64,000 nucleotides of DNA from Accumulibacter sp031732815 (GCF_031732815.1 NZ_JAVMKF010000304.1:1-64000), one strand, 5' to 3'. Shown: positions 17,330 through 25,599, counted from the first letter of the stretch. The notes: generated by a model from the letters alone, not told the origin. Numbers and translations are program-made.

Positions 17330-18585
17330 GTTCTCTCCATCGCCACAGCGTAGAAAGCGTCCGTCGCATGCACCTGCGGGAGCAGCCGCAAGCGCTCGCC
17401 GCAGCTTATGGCGATCTGCTGCGCGGCAAGAATCTCCTCTGCCGGGCGGACGACGAAGTCCGGATGCGCGCTCAGGAAGGCGTCGACCACCGCCTCGTTC
17501 TCGGCCGCGAGCAGGCTGCACGTCGCGTAAACCAGCCGCCCGCCGGGTTTGACCAGCGTCGCCGCAGCGCGCAGGATCGCCGCCTGCTTGATGCTCAATT
17601 CGTCTACGCTGGCCGGCGTCTGCCGCCACTTCAGATCGGGATTGCGGCGCAGCGTGCCCAAGCCTGAGCACGGCGCGTCGACCAGGACGCGGTCAAGCTT
17701 GCCGGCCAGCCGTTTGACCTTCAGGTCGCGCTCGGACTCGATGCGCAACGGATGTACGTTCGACAGACCTGAGCGTGCCAGGCGCGGCTTCAGGCGCGCC
17801 AGCCGGTGCTCGGCAACGTCGAACGCATACAGGCGGCCTTGCGAGCGCATCAGAGCGCCGAGCAGCAAGGTCTTGCCGCCGGCCCCGGCGCAGAAGTCGG
17901 CGACCATTTCGCCGCGCTTCGGCTGGAGCAGAAAACCGAGCAACTGACTGCCTTCGTCCTGGACTTCGAGGCTGCCGTCGATGAACTGCGGATGCGCGGC
18001 GAGCGCCGGCTTTTCCGCCAGGCGAACGGCGAGTGGCGACCAGCGTCCGGCGGCCGCGGCAATCCCGTCGGCGTGCAGGCGAGCGAGCACCGCCGGCCGG
18101 TCGGTCTTCAGCGGATTGACGCGCAGGTCGAGCGGCGCCGGTCGATTGAGCGCCGCCGCCAGCGCAGCCAAGTCGTCGGCGGAAAATTGTCCAGCAAGTT
18201 GCTCGTACAACCAGTCAGGCAGATCGAGGCGAACCGCCGGCGGCAGGTCTTCCACGCGCAGCGCCTTGGCCTGCGCCAGCCAGCGGCTTTCGCTGGCGTT
18301 GAGAAGCGGCGCCAACTGGCGCAGGTTCAGCCCCTGCCGGCAGGCCAGCGCGGCGAGCAGCAGACGGCGCGAGCTGAGGTCGCCGGCACAGCGCGCGGTG
18401 AGCGAACGGCGATGGCGGAGAACGGCGAAGACGTTCTCGGCGACGAACGCCCGATCGGCGTGACCGAGTTCGCGCTGGTGCCGGAAATACGTCGAAACGA
18501 CCGCGTCGGCCGGCAGGTGGGTCTTCAGCAATTCGCCAAGCAGGCGTTCGGCGTGCGCGAGCAGAACGGGGTGAATGTTCGTCAT
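17326..18585 (-). CDS. rsmB: RsmB-family 16S rRNA (cytosine-C5)-methyltransferase
   Basis: 419 residues. An N-terminal NusB-like helical domain is replaced or diverged (about 1-140). Then a Rossmann SAM-dependent RNA m5C methyltransferase: DEGSQLLGFLLQP, SAM loop DFCAGAGGKTLLLGA, DAPCSGLGTLRRNPD (acid/cysteine motif IV) and VYATCSLLAAENE with the catalytic Cys of motif VI. Predicted to methylate 16S rRNA like RsmB; a related m5C-methyltransferase role cannot be excluded. It overlaps mscS by 4 bases and the DUF3108 gene by 1 base. Confidence 0.85.
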   Translation of the reverse strand: MTNIHPVLLAHAERLLGELLKTHLPADAVVSTYFRHQRELGHADRAFVAENVFAVLRHRRSLTARCAGDLSSRRLLLAALACRQGLNLRQLAPLLNASESRWLAQAKALRVEDLPPAVRLDLPDWLYEQLAGQFSADDLAALAAALNRPAPLDLRVNPLKTDRPAVLARLHADGIAAAAGRWSPLAVRLAEKPALAAHPQFIDGSLEVQDEGSQLLGFLLQPKRGEMVADFCAGAGGKTLLLGALMRSQGRLYAFDVAEHRLARLKPRLARSGLSNVHPLRIESERDLKVKRLAGKLDRVLVDAPCSGLGTLRRNPDLKWRQTPASVDELSIKQAAILRAAATLVKPGGRLVYATCSLLAAENEAVVDAFLSAHPDFVVRPAEEILAAQQIAISCGERLRLLPQVHATDAFYAVAMERT

Positions 18586-19733
18586 CAGGGTTCCCGGGTG
18601 AAATCGATGTGGGTCGCCGACTGCACGAAGACGTCACCCTTGCGATCGACGTGGCGAATCTTCACCGGCAGCAGCGCCTGCTCGTAAGCCAGCCAAAGCT
18701 CGGTCGTCGCCGTGCCGGCAAGGCGCAGGTGCAGGCAGCGGAAACTGCCCGCCGGTGTCTCGATCGTCTCCTCGCCCATCACCTCGATCCGATAGCCGGC
18801 CAGCTTGCGGCCAGTAGCGACGTTCACGGCGACGCCGGAATGCTCGGGCAGCAGCGCCAGTTGAAAGTTCAGCGACAGGATGTCCTGCGTCCCGCCGCGC
18901 AGCGCCAGCGGCGGCCGCTCGCCCATGCGCACCTGGCGCGCCGGCCAGTCGAAATCGATCTCCTCGGCGCGCTCGCGTCCGCTGCGGCGGACGACGAAGT
19001 GCTCCGGAACGAGGCCGCCGGAACCGACCCGGCCGCGACTCTCGGCCTCGACGCGCACGCGTTTGAACAGGGCGACCAGCCCGCTCGTCTCGCTCAGCGC
19101 GCTGATCCGGTAACGGTCGGCGCGCACCTCCCACTCCTGCCGCGCGAAACCGATCGGGAAACTGCGGTCGCCACGCTCGACGCGGTAGCGAATCGAGCCG
19201 CGTGCCGGCAGACGCGCGGTGACGACGACCGGCGGTGTCGCCTCGCCAGCGGCCGGATCATCGCCGCCCACCTCGGGTGCGCCGGCCGCGCCGGGTATGC
19301 CGGGAACGCTGCCCATCCCGGGTGCGCCCGCCACATCGCCCACTTCGTCCGGCGCAGCGGGCTGCTCTGCCGCCCGTTCCGGCTGATCGTCCGCCGCCGG
19401 CGCATCGCCAAGCTCCTCGGCCGGCGCCGGTTCGTCCGGCGCGACCTCTGGTGGTGCGCTCGCGGGCGGCGAGGCGACGATTGCCGAGTCACGTAGCGGC
19501 GACGGACGCGCCGCACGCGGCCGCGCCGGCGGCGGCCGCGGCGCCGCGCGCCTTACCGGCGGCGGGTTGCTGAGCTGCGCCGGCGCTGCACCGCCCGTCT
19601 GCGGCGACGGACGCAACTCGGCGAGCAACGGAGGTGGATCGCCCGCGCGCGGCAAGCTCATCTGCGTCGCGAAGAGCGCCAGCGCATGCAGCACGAGCGA
19701 GACGAGCAGAGCAACGAGCAAACCACGCGGCAT
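18585..19733 (-). CDS. DUF3108 domain protein with N-terminal anchor
   Basis: 382 residues. One N-terminal transmembrane helix (about 4-24, LLVALLVSLVLHALALF), a long Pro/Ala-rich linker (about 35-170), then a beta-rich DUF3108 domain containing RYRVERGDRSFPIG, LNFQLALLPEH and ETIETPAGSFRCLHL, ending AYEQALLPVKIRHVDRKG. DUF3108 proteins are periplasmic and resemble lipoprotein-carrier-type beta folds; the function is not established. It sits between purN and the rsmB-like gene in the same direction and is likely co-transcribed with them. Confidence 0.8.
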   Translation of the reverse strand: MPRGLLVALLVSLVLHALALFATQMSLPRAGDPPPLLAELRPSPQTGGAAPAQLSNPPPVRRAAPRPPPARPRAARPSPLRDSAIVASPPASAPPEVAPDEPAPAEELGDAPAADDQPERAAEQPAAPDEVGDVAGAPGMGSVPGIPGAAGAPEVGGDDPAAGEATPPVVVTARLPARGSIRYRVERGDRSFPIGFARQEWEVRADRYRISALSETSGLVALFKRVRVEAESRGRVGSGGLVPEHFVVRRSGRERAEEIDFDWPARQVRMGERPPLALRGGTQDILSLNFQLALLPEHSGVAVNVATGRKLAGYRIEVMGEETIETPAGSFRCLHLRLAGTATTELWLAYEQALLPVKIRHVDRKGDVFVQSATHIDFTREP

Positions 19734-19744
19734 CGGCCCGCCGG

Positions 19745-20398
19745 TCAGCCGGCCGCGCTCGCCGGAACGATCAGCCAGGGATGCGCGGCCTGTTCGACGG
19801 CACAGACGACGCGCCCCTGGCGCAACTGCAGACGACCTTCGGCGAACCAGCGCACGGCGAGCGGGTAGATCCGGTGCTCCTGCGCGAGAACGCGCGCGGC
19901 CAGCGTCTCCTCATCGTCGCTGTCGAGAACCGGAACGGCTGCCTGGACGACGATCGGCCCATGGTCGAGGTCGGCGGTGACGAAATGCACGCTGCAGCCG
20001 TGAATCCGCACGCCCTCGGCGAGCGCCCGCCGGTGCGTGTGCAGACCGGGGAAGGCCGGCAACAGCGACGGATGAATGTTGAGCAGACGACCGGCGTAGC
20101 GTTGCACGAAAGCCTCGCCGAGGATGCGCATGAAGCCGGCGAGAACGACCAGATCCGGCGCGCAAGCGTCGATCGCCTCGGCCAGCGCGGCGTCGAACTC
20201 TGCGCGCCCGGCGAAAGCGCGATGATCGACGACGCAGGTCGGCACGCCGGCGGCGGCGGCCGTCGCCAAACCGGCCGCATCCGGCCGATTCGCCACGACG
20301 CCGGCGATGCGTACCGGCAGGTCGCCGCGCCCGACGGCGTCCAGCAGCGCAGCCATGTTGCTGCCCCGCCCGGAAATCAGGATGACGAGCGAAATCAT
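19745..20398 (-). CDS. purN: PurN, phosphoribosylglycinamide formyltransferase
   Basis: 217 residues. GART signatures: LVILISGRGSNM (phosphate-binding loop) at the N-terminus, catalytic NIHPSLLPAFPGLHTH (Asn, His) and SVHFVTADLDHGPIV (Asp). Transfers a formyl group from 10-formyl-THF to GAR in purine synthesis. Its ATG overlaps the dedA stop by four bases. Length matches the family. Confidence 0.95.
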   Translation of the reverse strand: MISLVILISGRGSNMAALLDAVGRGDLPVRIAGVVANRPDAAGLATAAAAGVPTCVVDHRAFAGRAEFDAALAEAIDACAPDLVVLAGFMRILGEAFVQRYAGRLLNIHPSLLPAFPGLHTHRRALAEGVRIHGCSVHFVTADLDHGPIVVQAAVPVLDSDDEETLAARVLAQEHRIYPLAVRWFAEGRLQLRQGRVVCAVEQAAHPWLIVPASAAG

Positions 20399-21042
20399 GC
20401 TTGTCCTCCCGCCTGCCGATGCTGCCACCAGCCGTAGACGACCGGCAGCAGCGAAATGACGATGATCGCCACGATGACCAGCGTCAGATTCTGCTGAATC
20501 CACGGCAGATTGCCGAACCAGTAGCCGGCCAGCGTCAGCGAGCCGACCCAGGCCAGCGCGCCGATCAGGTTGAAGAACGTGAAGCGCGCGTAGCCCATCG
20601 CGCCGATCCCGGCGACGAAGGGCGCGAAAGTCCTGAAGAGCGGCAGGAAACGCGAAATGACCAGCGTCTTGCCGCCGTGCTTCTCGTAGAAAGCGTGCGT
20701 CTTGTCGAGCGCCGCCTTGTTGAAGAAGCGCGACTGCTCCCAATGAAAGACCTTCGGTCCGAGAAAGCGACCGATCTGGTAATTGACCATGTTGCCGAGG
20801 ATCGCCGCCGCGCTGAGTACCGCGAGCAGGATGCCGATGTCCATTCCGCCGAGCGCCGCCAGCGCGCCGGCGACGAAAATCAGCGAGTCGCCGGGCAGAA
20901 AAGGCGTCACGACAAAACCCGTCTCGCTGAAGATGATCGCGAAGAGAATGGCGTAAATCCATTGCCCGTACTGCTGGACAAGCAAAGCCAAGTGCTTGTC
21001 GAGATGCAGGACGATGTCGATGAAGCTGAGCAGGTAATCCAT
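20395..21042 (-). CDS. DedA-family membrane protein
   Basis: 215 residues with about five hydrophobic segments. DedA/SNARE-associated signatures: FSETGFVVTPFLPGDSLIF, ILGNMVNYQIGRFLG, ISRFLPLFRTFAPFVAG and TFFNLIGALAWV. DedA proteins help maintain membrane potential and recycle lipid carriers in the inner membrane. First gene of the dedA-purN-DUF3108-rsmB-mscS minus-strand run. Confidence 0.92.
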   Translation of the reverse strand: MDYLLSFIDIVLHLDKHLALLVQQYGQWIYAILFAIIFSETGFVVTPFLPGDSLIFVAGALAALGGMDIGILLAVLSAAAILGNMVNYQIGRFLGPKVFHWEQSRFFNKAALDKTHAFYEKHGGKTLVISRFLPLFRTFAPFVAGIGAMGYARFTFFNLIGALAWVGSLTLAGYWFGNLPWIQQNLTLVIVAIIVISLLPVVYGWWQHRQAGGQA

Positions 21043-21055
21043 GAACGGCCGGGAA

Positions 21056-21091
21056 CGGAAGGAAGGAGGGAAGGAAGGTAGGTAGGAAGGG
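21056..21091. repeat. GGAA/GGTA purine-rich simple repeat upstream of dedA
   Basis: A run of GGAA, GGGA and GGTA tetranucleotides (all-purine apart from a few T) in the leader region of dedA. Tetranucleotide runs can slip; whether it affects dedA expression is unknown. Confidence 0.5.
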
Positions 21092-21333
21092 ATGAAGCCG
21101 GAACGGCGGCAAGCGCCGGCGCGCAGGCGGGATTCTACCGGAAGCCGGCCCGCTCTGCCCGGCGGCGGCCGCCGACCAGCGAGCGCCGCTGCCGGGCGCC
21201 CGGCCGGCAGACAATCTCCCTCCCGCCGACACGCCCGGCGAGAGATATACCGGAATAGGTCACAAAGGACTTAAAATAGTTGGTGCAAGAGGATGTAGAA
21301 TTGGACTATTGCGTTCTACATGGAGCTGCTGCA

Positions 21334-21855
21334 ATGCTGAGACTGACGTTTACCCAGGCGGAGGCCGAAGCCTTAGAAGACGAACGCTTTCAGCATCCGC
21401 ATCCACACGTGCGACGCAAGATGGAAGCGCTGTGGCTGAAAAGCCAGGGGCTTGCGCACCAAGACATTGCGCGGCTCGCGGGGGTGAGCGGCAAGACTCT
21501 TCGCACCTACCTCCGGCAGTATGTGGAGGGCGGCGTTGCAGGACTGAGGGAAACACATTTTCGTCGGCCGCAGAGCGAACTGGTGGCGCATCAGGAGACG
21601 ATAACGGCTTACCTTTTGGCCCATCCGCCAGCTTCGATCAATGAAGCAGTGGATGCGATCAGAACGCTTACGGGTTTGAGCCGCTCGCCGACTCAGGTGC
21701 GGCTTTTCTTGAGAGAGAAGTGCGGGATGAAACGGCTGAAGACCGGCACGCTGCCGGCCAAGGCGGATCCAGATGTCCAGGAAGCGTTTAAAAAAAAGAA
21801 CTTGAACCGCGTTTGGCGGAAGCCGAAGCGGGCCAACGTGCCGTGTTCTTCGTAG
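21334..21855 (+). CDS. IS630 transposase, first reading frame (orfA)
   Basis: 173 residues if read without frameshift. N-terminal helix-turn-helix DNA-binding region: PHVRRKMEALWLKSQG, then HQDIARLAGVSGKTLRTYL. A second winged region contains LTGLSRSPTQVRLFLREKCG. The slippery run A_AAA_AAG at 21792-21798 lies inside an eight-A tract. A -1 slip there joins this frame to orfB and yields the full DDE transposase; without it the reading ends at 21855. Confidence 0.85.
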   Translation: MLRLTFTQAEAEALEDERFQHPHPHVRRKMEALWLKSQGLAHQDIARLAGVSGKTLRTYLRQYVEGGVAGLRETHFRRPQSELVAHQETITAYLLAHPPASINEAVDAIRTLTGLSRSPTQVRLFLREKCGMKRLKTGTLPAKADPDVQEAFKKKNLNRVWRKPKRANVPCSS

Positions 21856-22370
21856 ACGCCGCGCACTTTGTGTTGGGAGCCTTCATGTCCGTGGTATGGT
21901 GCGTTGCTCGGGTTTGGATCAAGGCACCCTCTGGCCGGCAGCGCTTCAACGTGTTGGGTGCCATCGATGCCGTCAGCAAAGAGGTCATCACCGTTGTCAA
22001 TTCCGCTTACATCAATTCAATCAGCGTGTGCGCCTTGTTGGCAAAACTGGCTGCCTCGCGGCCCACGCTGCCCATTACGGTCGTACTGGACAACGCCCGC
22101 TATCAACGTTGTGCGTTAGTGAAAACCTGCGCCGACCAACTCAACATTGAGTTGCTCTTTCTGCCGACCTACTCGCCGAACTTGAACCTCATCGAGCGTT
22201 TGTGGAAGTTCGTCAAACGGCAGTGCCTGTACGCCAAGTACTACCCCGACTTCCCTTCGTTCACCACCGCCATCGAACGCTGCTTGCAAGATACCCACAC
22301 CATCCACGCCAATGCGCTACAGTCCCTACTGACCCTGAACTTCCAAACCTTCCAGAAGATTCAATCGTGA
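21813..22370 (+). CDS. IS630 transposase, second reading frame (orfB, DDE catalytic part)
   Basis: Catalytic half in the -1 frame; the coordinate start is the first in-frame ATG, but real translation probably enters by frameshift near 21797 and gives LEPRLAEAEAGQRAVFFVD. The DDE triad is complete: Asp in VFFVDAAHF, Asp in VVLDNARYQ and Glu in NLNLIERLWKFVK. It ends cleanly before the right inverted repeat. Confidence 0.85.
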   Translation: MAEAEAGQRAVFFVDAAHFVLGAFMSVVWCVARVWIKAPSGRQRFNVLGAIDAVSKEVITVVNSAYINSISVCALLAKLAASRPTLPITVVLDNARYQRCALVKTCADQLNIELLFLPTYSPNLNLIERLWKFVKRQCLYAKYYPDFPSFTTAIERCLQDTHTIHANALQSLLTLNFQTFQKIQS

Positions 22371-22380
22371 CCTCCCAAGG

Positions 22381-22386
22381 TATAAT
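22381..22386 (+). promoter_or_regulatory. TATAAT box at the right end of the IS630 element
   Basis: A perfect -10 hexamer formed across the element end and flank, 31 bases before the ATG of the DUF4062-STAND-FGE gene. The first bases come from the IS end and its TA target duplication, the last two from flanking DNA. No strong -35 hexamer lies 16-18 bases upstream. Confidence 0.4.
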
Positions 22387-22417
22387 CGCGCCTGCGCCCA
22401 TCGTCCAGGGGAGAACG

Positions 22418-25216
22418 ATGTCCCAACCGCCGGCTCGACCCAGCGTCTTCATTTCGAGCACCTCGATCGACCTGCCCGAGCATCGCCGGGAGGTCGTCGC
22501 GGCCTGCCTCGGCCTCGGCTATTTCCCGGTCGGCATGGAATACTGGCCGGCGCAGGACGCCGACGCCGAAGCCGTCTGCCTGCGCGAAGTCGACGCCGCT
22601 GATATCTTCGTCGGCGTCTACGCCTTCCGCTACGGCTGGAAGCCAGCGGGCAGCGCCGTTTCAATCTGCGAGATCGAGCATGAGCGCGCCAGGGACGGTG
22701 GCAAACCGCGCCTGCTTTTCTTCATGGACGAAGAGCATCCGTGGCCGGCCAGCCGTGTCGACAAGGGCAAGGACGGCGAGTTGCTCGCCGCCTTCAAGCA
22801 GCGGCTGCGCAGCGAGCGTGTCAGCAGCCGCTCGTTCACCACCGCCAACGACCTCGCCGGGCTGCTGACGCAGGCGCTCGTCGCGCACGAAAAGCGCCAC
22901 CCGCGCCGCAGCGCAGCGGACGGCGCAACAAGCAGCGGCGCGCCGGGCGCCACTGCCCCTACGCCGGCCGGCCCGCCGCCCGCGCTGATCGACTGCCCCT
23001 ACCGCGACCTGCGCGCCTTCACTGACGCCGACGCGCCGTTCTTCTTCGGCCGCGAGGGCTTCACGCGCGAGCTGCTGCAGGCCGTCGACGGCAGCCCTTT
23101 CGTCGCTGTCGTCGGCGCTTCCGGCAGCGGCAAGTCGTCGGTCGTCCAGGCCGGGCTGATTCCGGCGCTACGCCGGCGCGGCGGCTGGGCGGTCGGCGTG
23201 CTGCGGCCGGGCGAGGAACCCTGGCGCAGCCTCGCCGGCTGCCTGCACGATCTGGCCGCCACGGGTCGGGCGGACGCCGCCGATAGCGCCGGCGCGCTGC
23301 GCCAGCTCGTCATCGGCCAACTGGCCGACGAACTGGCAAAGGGCGCCGACGGCGGCAAGCTCGCGCTGCGTCACCTGCTGCCCGACATCCTCGCCGGCCA
23401 GCCGGGCAGCCGCCGCCTGCTGCTGCTCGTCGATCAATGGGAGGAGCTGTACACCTACGAGAAGAAGGACGCCGCCGGCGACGAGATTAGCGCGCCGACA
23501 GCAGCGACGGCGGCAACCGCCGCACGCTTCGCCGACGCGCTGATCGCCGGCACGCAGCAGGCGCCGCTGACCGTCGTCCTCACGCTGCGCGCCGACTTCA
23601 CGCACCACGCCGTCGACCACCGCCCGCTGCGCGACCGCCTGCAGGCGGCGACCGTCTTCCTCGGCGGCATGACGCGCAGCGAGCGCGAGCGGGCGATCGT
23701 CGGCCCGGCCGAGGTCGCCGGCTTCGCTTTCGAAGACGGCCTCGTCCGCCGCATGCTGGACGACGTCGGCGACGAGCCGGGCAACCTGCCGCTGCTCGAA
23801 TTCTGCCTGACGCAGCTTTTCGCGCAGCGCGACGCCGCCGGCCGCATGTGCCACCGCGCCTACGACGCGCTCGGCGGCGTCGCCGGCGCCATCGTCCGCT
23901 ACGCCGACGGCGTGCTCGACGAACTCGCACCCGGCGGCGCGCAGCAGCGCCATGACCTCGTGCGCGACGTCTTCCTGCAGCTCGTGCAACTGGGCGACAA
24001 CAGCGAAGACACGCGCCGGCGGGCGCGGCGCGGCGATTTCGCCGCCGCCGCACAGCCGCTCATCGAGCAACTGGCCAGTAAGCGCCTGCTCGTCGTCGGC
24101 AACGACCCGGCGCGCGGCGAGGAGACGGTCGAAGTCGCGCACGAAGCGCTGATCCGGCGCTGGCCGCGCCTGGTCGACTGGCTGGCTGAAAACCGCGCCG
24201 ACCTGCACCAGCGACGCGAGATCGAGCGTGCCGCACAGGCCTGGCAGACGCACGGCGATTCACATCGCTGGTCGGACGAGCGGGTCATGCACGAAACGGC
24301 GCCGATGCTGCGCCGGCTGGGGACGCGCTTCGCGCTGAGCGAGAACGAGCGCCGCTTCCTCGGCCCGCTCGCCGCCGACGAGCTGCTCGCCCGTCTCGCC
24401 GACCCGGCGACGACGCACGGTGAACGGGCAAGGATCGGCGACCGCCTGACGCTGCTGCCCGACGGCGACCCGCGCCCCGGCGTCGGCCTGACCGCCGACG
24501 GCGTTCCCGACCTCGTCTGGCAGGCGATTCCCGGCGGCAAGGTGGTGCTCGCAGTCGACGAGGCGGCGCCGGCGCGACGGCGACGCTTCAAGGTCCAGCC
24601 TTTCCACATGGCCCGCTACCCGATCACCGTCGCCCAATGGCAGGCTTTCGTCGACGCCGACGACGGCTACGATGCGTTGGTGCGCCGGGTGCGCGGCTGG
24701 GAACCTGACCCGCAGCGCGGGCGCGCCAACCAGCCGGCGGTCATGATCACCTGCTTCGAAGCGATCGCCTATTGCCGCTGGCTCACCCGCGTCGCCGGCC
24801 ACGAGGTCCGCCTGCCGACCGAATGGGAGTGGCAGCAGGCGGCGACCGGCGGCGACGCGCAGCGCGATTACCCCTGGGGCGAATGGCGCGCGGGATGCGC
24901 CAACACCTTTCAAAACCAGCTTGGCCGCATGACGGCGGTCGGCGTCTACCCGTCGGGCCAGTCGGTGCACGGCGTCTTCGATCTGGCCGGCAATGTCTGG
25001 GAGTGGTGTCTCAACGCCTACGACACGCCAAAGGATGTGAGCGAAGATGGCGACGCCCGGCGCGTGGTGCGCGGCGGCTCCTGGGTCAACCTCCGCGGCC
25101 TCGCGCGCTGTGCTTACCGCTGCCCCTACCATCCCGGCTACCGCAACCTCGACCTTGGCGTTCGGGTGGTGTGTGTGTCCCCCATCCTTTTGAACCGCTG
25201 CCCACCGGAACGCTGA
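22418..25216 (+). CDS. DUF4062 - STAND NTPase - FGE-fold protein with putative DGR-variable C-terminus
   Basis: 932 residues; ATG 22418 has AGGGGAGA upstream. Domains in order: DUF4062 (about 8-160, SVFISSTSIDLPEHRREVV), a Thr/Pro linker, a STAND/AAA-type NTPase (about 193-640) with CPYRDLRAFTDADAPFFFGRE entry motif, Walker A GASGSGKS (233-240) and Walker B LLLLVDQWEE (334-343). A helical region follows (EVAHEALIRRWPRL), then an FGE-sulfatase/C-type-lectin domain (about 720-932) with RLPTEWEWQQAA, NVWEWCLNAYD and RVVRGGSW. Such proteins are thought to be signal-sensing switches in cytoplasmic conflict systems. The last 45 codons show an NNC-rich pattern typical of DGR target regions (see finding). 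No signal peptide. Confidence 0.88.
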   Translation: MSQPPARPSVFISSTSIDLPEHRREVVAACLGLGYFPVGMEYWPAQDADAEAVCLREVDAADIFVGVYAFRYGWKPAGSAVSICEIEHERARDGGKPRLLFFMDEEHPWPASRVDKGKDGELLAAFKQRLRSERVSSRSFTTANDLAGLLTQALVAHEKRHPRRSAADGATSSGAPGATAPTPAGPPPALIDCPYRDLRAFTDADAPFFFGREGFTRELLQAVDGSPFVAVVGASGSGKSSVVQAGLIPALRRRGGWAVGVLRPGEEPWRSLAGCLHDLAATGRADAADSAGALRQLVIGQLADELAKGADGGKLALRHLLPDILAGQPGSRRLLLLVDQWEELYTYEKKDAAGDEISAPTAATAATAARFADALIAGTQQAPLTVVLTLRADFTHHAVDHRPLRDRLQAATVFLGGMTRSERERAIVGPAEVAGFAFEDGLVRRMLDDVGDEPGNLPLLEFCLTQLFAQRDAAGRMCHRAYDALGGVAGAIVRYADGVLDELAPGGAQQRHDLVRDVFLQLVQLGDNSEDTRRRARRGDFAAAAQPLIEQLASKRLLVVGNDPARGEETVEVAHEALIRRWPRLVDWLAENRADLHQRREIERAAQAWQTHGDSHRWSDERVMHETAPMLRRLGTRFALSENERRFLGPLAADELLARLADPATTHGERARIGDRLTLLPDGDPRPGVGLTADGVPDLVWQAIPGGKVVLAVDEAAPARRRRFKVQPFHMARYPITVAQWQAFVDADDGYDALVRRVRGWEPDPQRGRANQPAVMITCFEAIAYCRWLTRVAGHEVRLPTEWEWQQAATGGDAQRDYPWGEWRAGCANTFQNQLGRMTAVGVYPSGQSVHGVFDLAGNVWEWCLNAYDTPKDVSEDGDARRVVRGGSWVNLRGLARCAYRCPYHPGYRNLDLGVRVVCVSPILLNRCPPER
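25073..25171 (+). other. Candidate DGR variable region (VR) at the 3' end of the STAND-FGE gene
   Basis: From the GGSW codons to LGVRVV. Lined up with the usual FGE-type template pattern (GGSW-N-N-N-P-N-N-L-R-S-A-N-R-N-N-N-T-P-D-N-R-N-N-N-L-G-F-R), all 13 positions that normally hold AAC are NNC codons here: GTC AAC CTC, GGC CTC, TAC, TGC CCC TAC, TAC, AAC CTC GAC. The framework residues R, A, R, P, R, LG and R are kept. The pattern is recalled, not searched. High GC3 weakens the codon argument. Confidence 0.55.
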
Positions 25217-25247
25217 TCTCTGTTTCTCTGCTGCTCTGTCTCTCTGT

Positions 25248-25297
25248 CGCCGCGCAGCGGCGTTCCGGGGCGCGCAGCGCCCCGCGCGAAATTTTTT
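25248..25297 (+). terminator. Two GC-rich hairpins and T tract after the STAND-FGE gene
   Basis: Hairpin 1: CGCCGC-GCA-GCGGCG (25248-25262). Hairpin 2: CGGGGCGC-GCA-GCGCCCCG (25266-25284). A T6 run follows at about 25291. They could end transcription, or be the hairpin that sits downstream of DGR variable regions. Confidence 0.5.
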
Positions 25298-25371
25298 CGG
25301 GCCTTGCCCATTTTGCCGCCGGCGCGGCGTCGCCAACAAGCCCGGCACCGCCGCCCACAGCGCTGCGGAAA

Positions 25372-25599
25372 GCGCTCAGCCACGCTCGTCGAACACCGCC
25401 TCCAGGCTCGCTGCGTCGAGCACGCGNNNNNNNNNNNNNNNNNNNNNNNNNNNNNNNNNNNNNNNNNNNNNNNNNNNNNNNNNNNNNNNNNNNNNNNNNN
25501 NNNNNNNNNNNNNNNNNNNNNNNNNNGGCCTGGCGCAACTCGTCGCCAGTCAAGCGATCGACGCTCGCCGCCTGCGCCAGGGAGCGCAGCAACGTGCGT
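25372..25599 (-). pseudogene. Truncated second copy of the rpn gene (interrupted by gap)
   Basis: On the minus strand the right piece reads LAQAASVDRLTGDELRQA, identical over about 55 bases to 26094-26148 of the complete rpn gene. The left piece reads RVLDAASLEAVFDERG then stop, identical over 55 bases to 25739-25793. The part before LAQAAS is missing: the 5' two-thirds has been lost by a join to the CorA-like 3' end. The middle is hidden in the gap and could be longer than shown. Confidence 0.8.
25427..25526. other. Assembly gap (100 N)
   Basis: Exactly 100 N, the usual placeholder for a gap of unknown size. Both sides are repeats of sequence present again at 25739-25793 and 26094-26148, which explains the failed assembly. 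Confidence 0.99.

Larger units (their letters stand above)
21246..22384 (+). mobile_element. IS630-family insertion sequence
   Basis: About 1.14 kb with a frameshifted transposase. The ends form an imperfect inverted repeat of about 24 bases: both start TATACC and share AGGTCAC at positions 12-18, read inward. The TATA at each end fits a duplicated TA target, the rule for IS630. It is inserted between the dedA operon leader and the DUF4062 gene. Size and coding layout match a complete, possibly active element. Confidence 0.85.

Noticed and set aside
16067..17353. Long plus-strand open frame (428 codons) over mscS
   Set aside because: It is antisense to a clear MscS gene, is rich in Arg/Glu/Asp/Gln with no hydrophobic core, and comes from high-GC third-position bias.
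22202..22417. Longer N-terminus for the STAND-FGE gene
   Set aside because: The upstream extension runs into the IS630 element and ignores the strong AGGGGAGA site before ATG 22418.
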